Virus record (IMG/VR): IMGVR_UViG_3300007896_000003
Span: 1 to 32,024 of that record
Source: a virus
DNA: 32,024 nucleotides
Strand: one strand, 5' to 3'
Within the stretch, counting starts at the first letter, position 1. Every line of letters begins with the position of its first letter. The position numbers and the translations under genes were made by a program. Positions 31,970-32,024 of the stretch are shown here, piece after piece. Below the pieces are notes generated by a model that did not search any database, was not told where the DNA came from, and saw nothing but the letters and a program-made list of their open reading frames with translations.

Positions 31970-32024
31970 ATGGCAATAACAGCAACTAAAGTTTCAGAAA
32001 TCAAAACAAAACAAGGCTTCGATG
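31970..32024 (+). CDS. start of a gene cut by the window end
   Basis: ATG at 31970 is preceded by AGGAGA at 31958-31963 and opens MAITATKVSEIKTKQGFD, running off the end. The phrase resembles the start of small conserved phage structural proteins, but 18 residues are too few to identify it. Confidence 0.5.
   Translation, partial: MAITATKVSEIKTKQGFD

Noticed and set aside
1-32024. Search for CRISPR arrays, tRNA genes, insertion sequences and attachment sites
   Set aside because: No regularly spaced repeats, cloverleaf with CCA end, transposase, or flanking direct repeats were noticed by reading. A software scan was not possible.

Overview
The window is a stretch of a double-stranded DNA tailed-phage genome (Caudoviricetes), or of a prophage, and every supportable gene reads on the plus strand. 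The order is small terminase, large terminase, portal, scaffold, major capsid protein, decoration-type protein, adaptor, nozzle-like protein, fibre proteins, then a giant internal polyvalent protein. The portal, adaptor and nozzle-like set, with no tape measure or sheath gene in view, points to a short-tailed (podovirus-like, SU10/P22-like) virion. The DNA is AT-rich by eye, starts are mostly ATG or GTG behind AGGAG-type ribosome sites, and genes are tightly packed. No host marker, integrase, tRNA or CRISPR array was seen, so the host remains unknown beyond being a bacterium.

Layout. 1-2469: a small hydrophobic protein, the terminase small subunit, and a large terminase split into an ATPase ORF and a nuclease ORF that overlap by 7 bases in different frames. 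2432-5412: a one-helix membrane protein, a CCHC zinc-finger protein, the portal and a 30-residue ORF. 5413-5587: a non-coding segment with a promoter-like element, an imperfect hairpin and a strong intrinsic terminator, together a candidate small RNA or attenuated leader. 5588-10538: FmdB-like zinc ribbon, scaffold, major capsid protein, two beta-rich head or decoration proteins, and the head-tail adaptor. Two intergenic regions here carry RNA hairpins. 10540-19878: nozzle-like protein, small tail-associated proteins, a tandem pair of paralogues (one with a nested beta-sandwich domain), a beta-propeller fibre protein whose C-terminal domain lies in another frame, a long helical structural protein and a 751-residue protein of unknown role. 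19894-30839: a helical protein and a 3445-residue polyvalent protein. 30844-32024: fibre-type proteins and the start of a further gene.

The most interesting object is the giant protein. It carries two tandem GGDEF (diguanylate cyclase-type) units, a GARKD-type polyvalent motif, an LPD1-like zincin with HEWFH, a second zincin with HELTH, an ADP-ribosyltransferase-like domain with YHGT, and an LPD38-like C-terminus. Such proteins are thought to enter the cell with phage DNA and act on host defences or physiology. The first GGDEF unit keeps the canonical catalytic and guanine-contacting residues. The second has Asn where c-di-GMP synthases have Asp at the base-selectivity position. A virion-delivered cyclic-dinucleotide synthase is the leading new hypothesis from this window.
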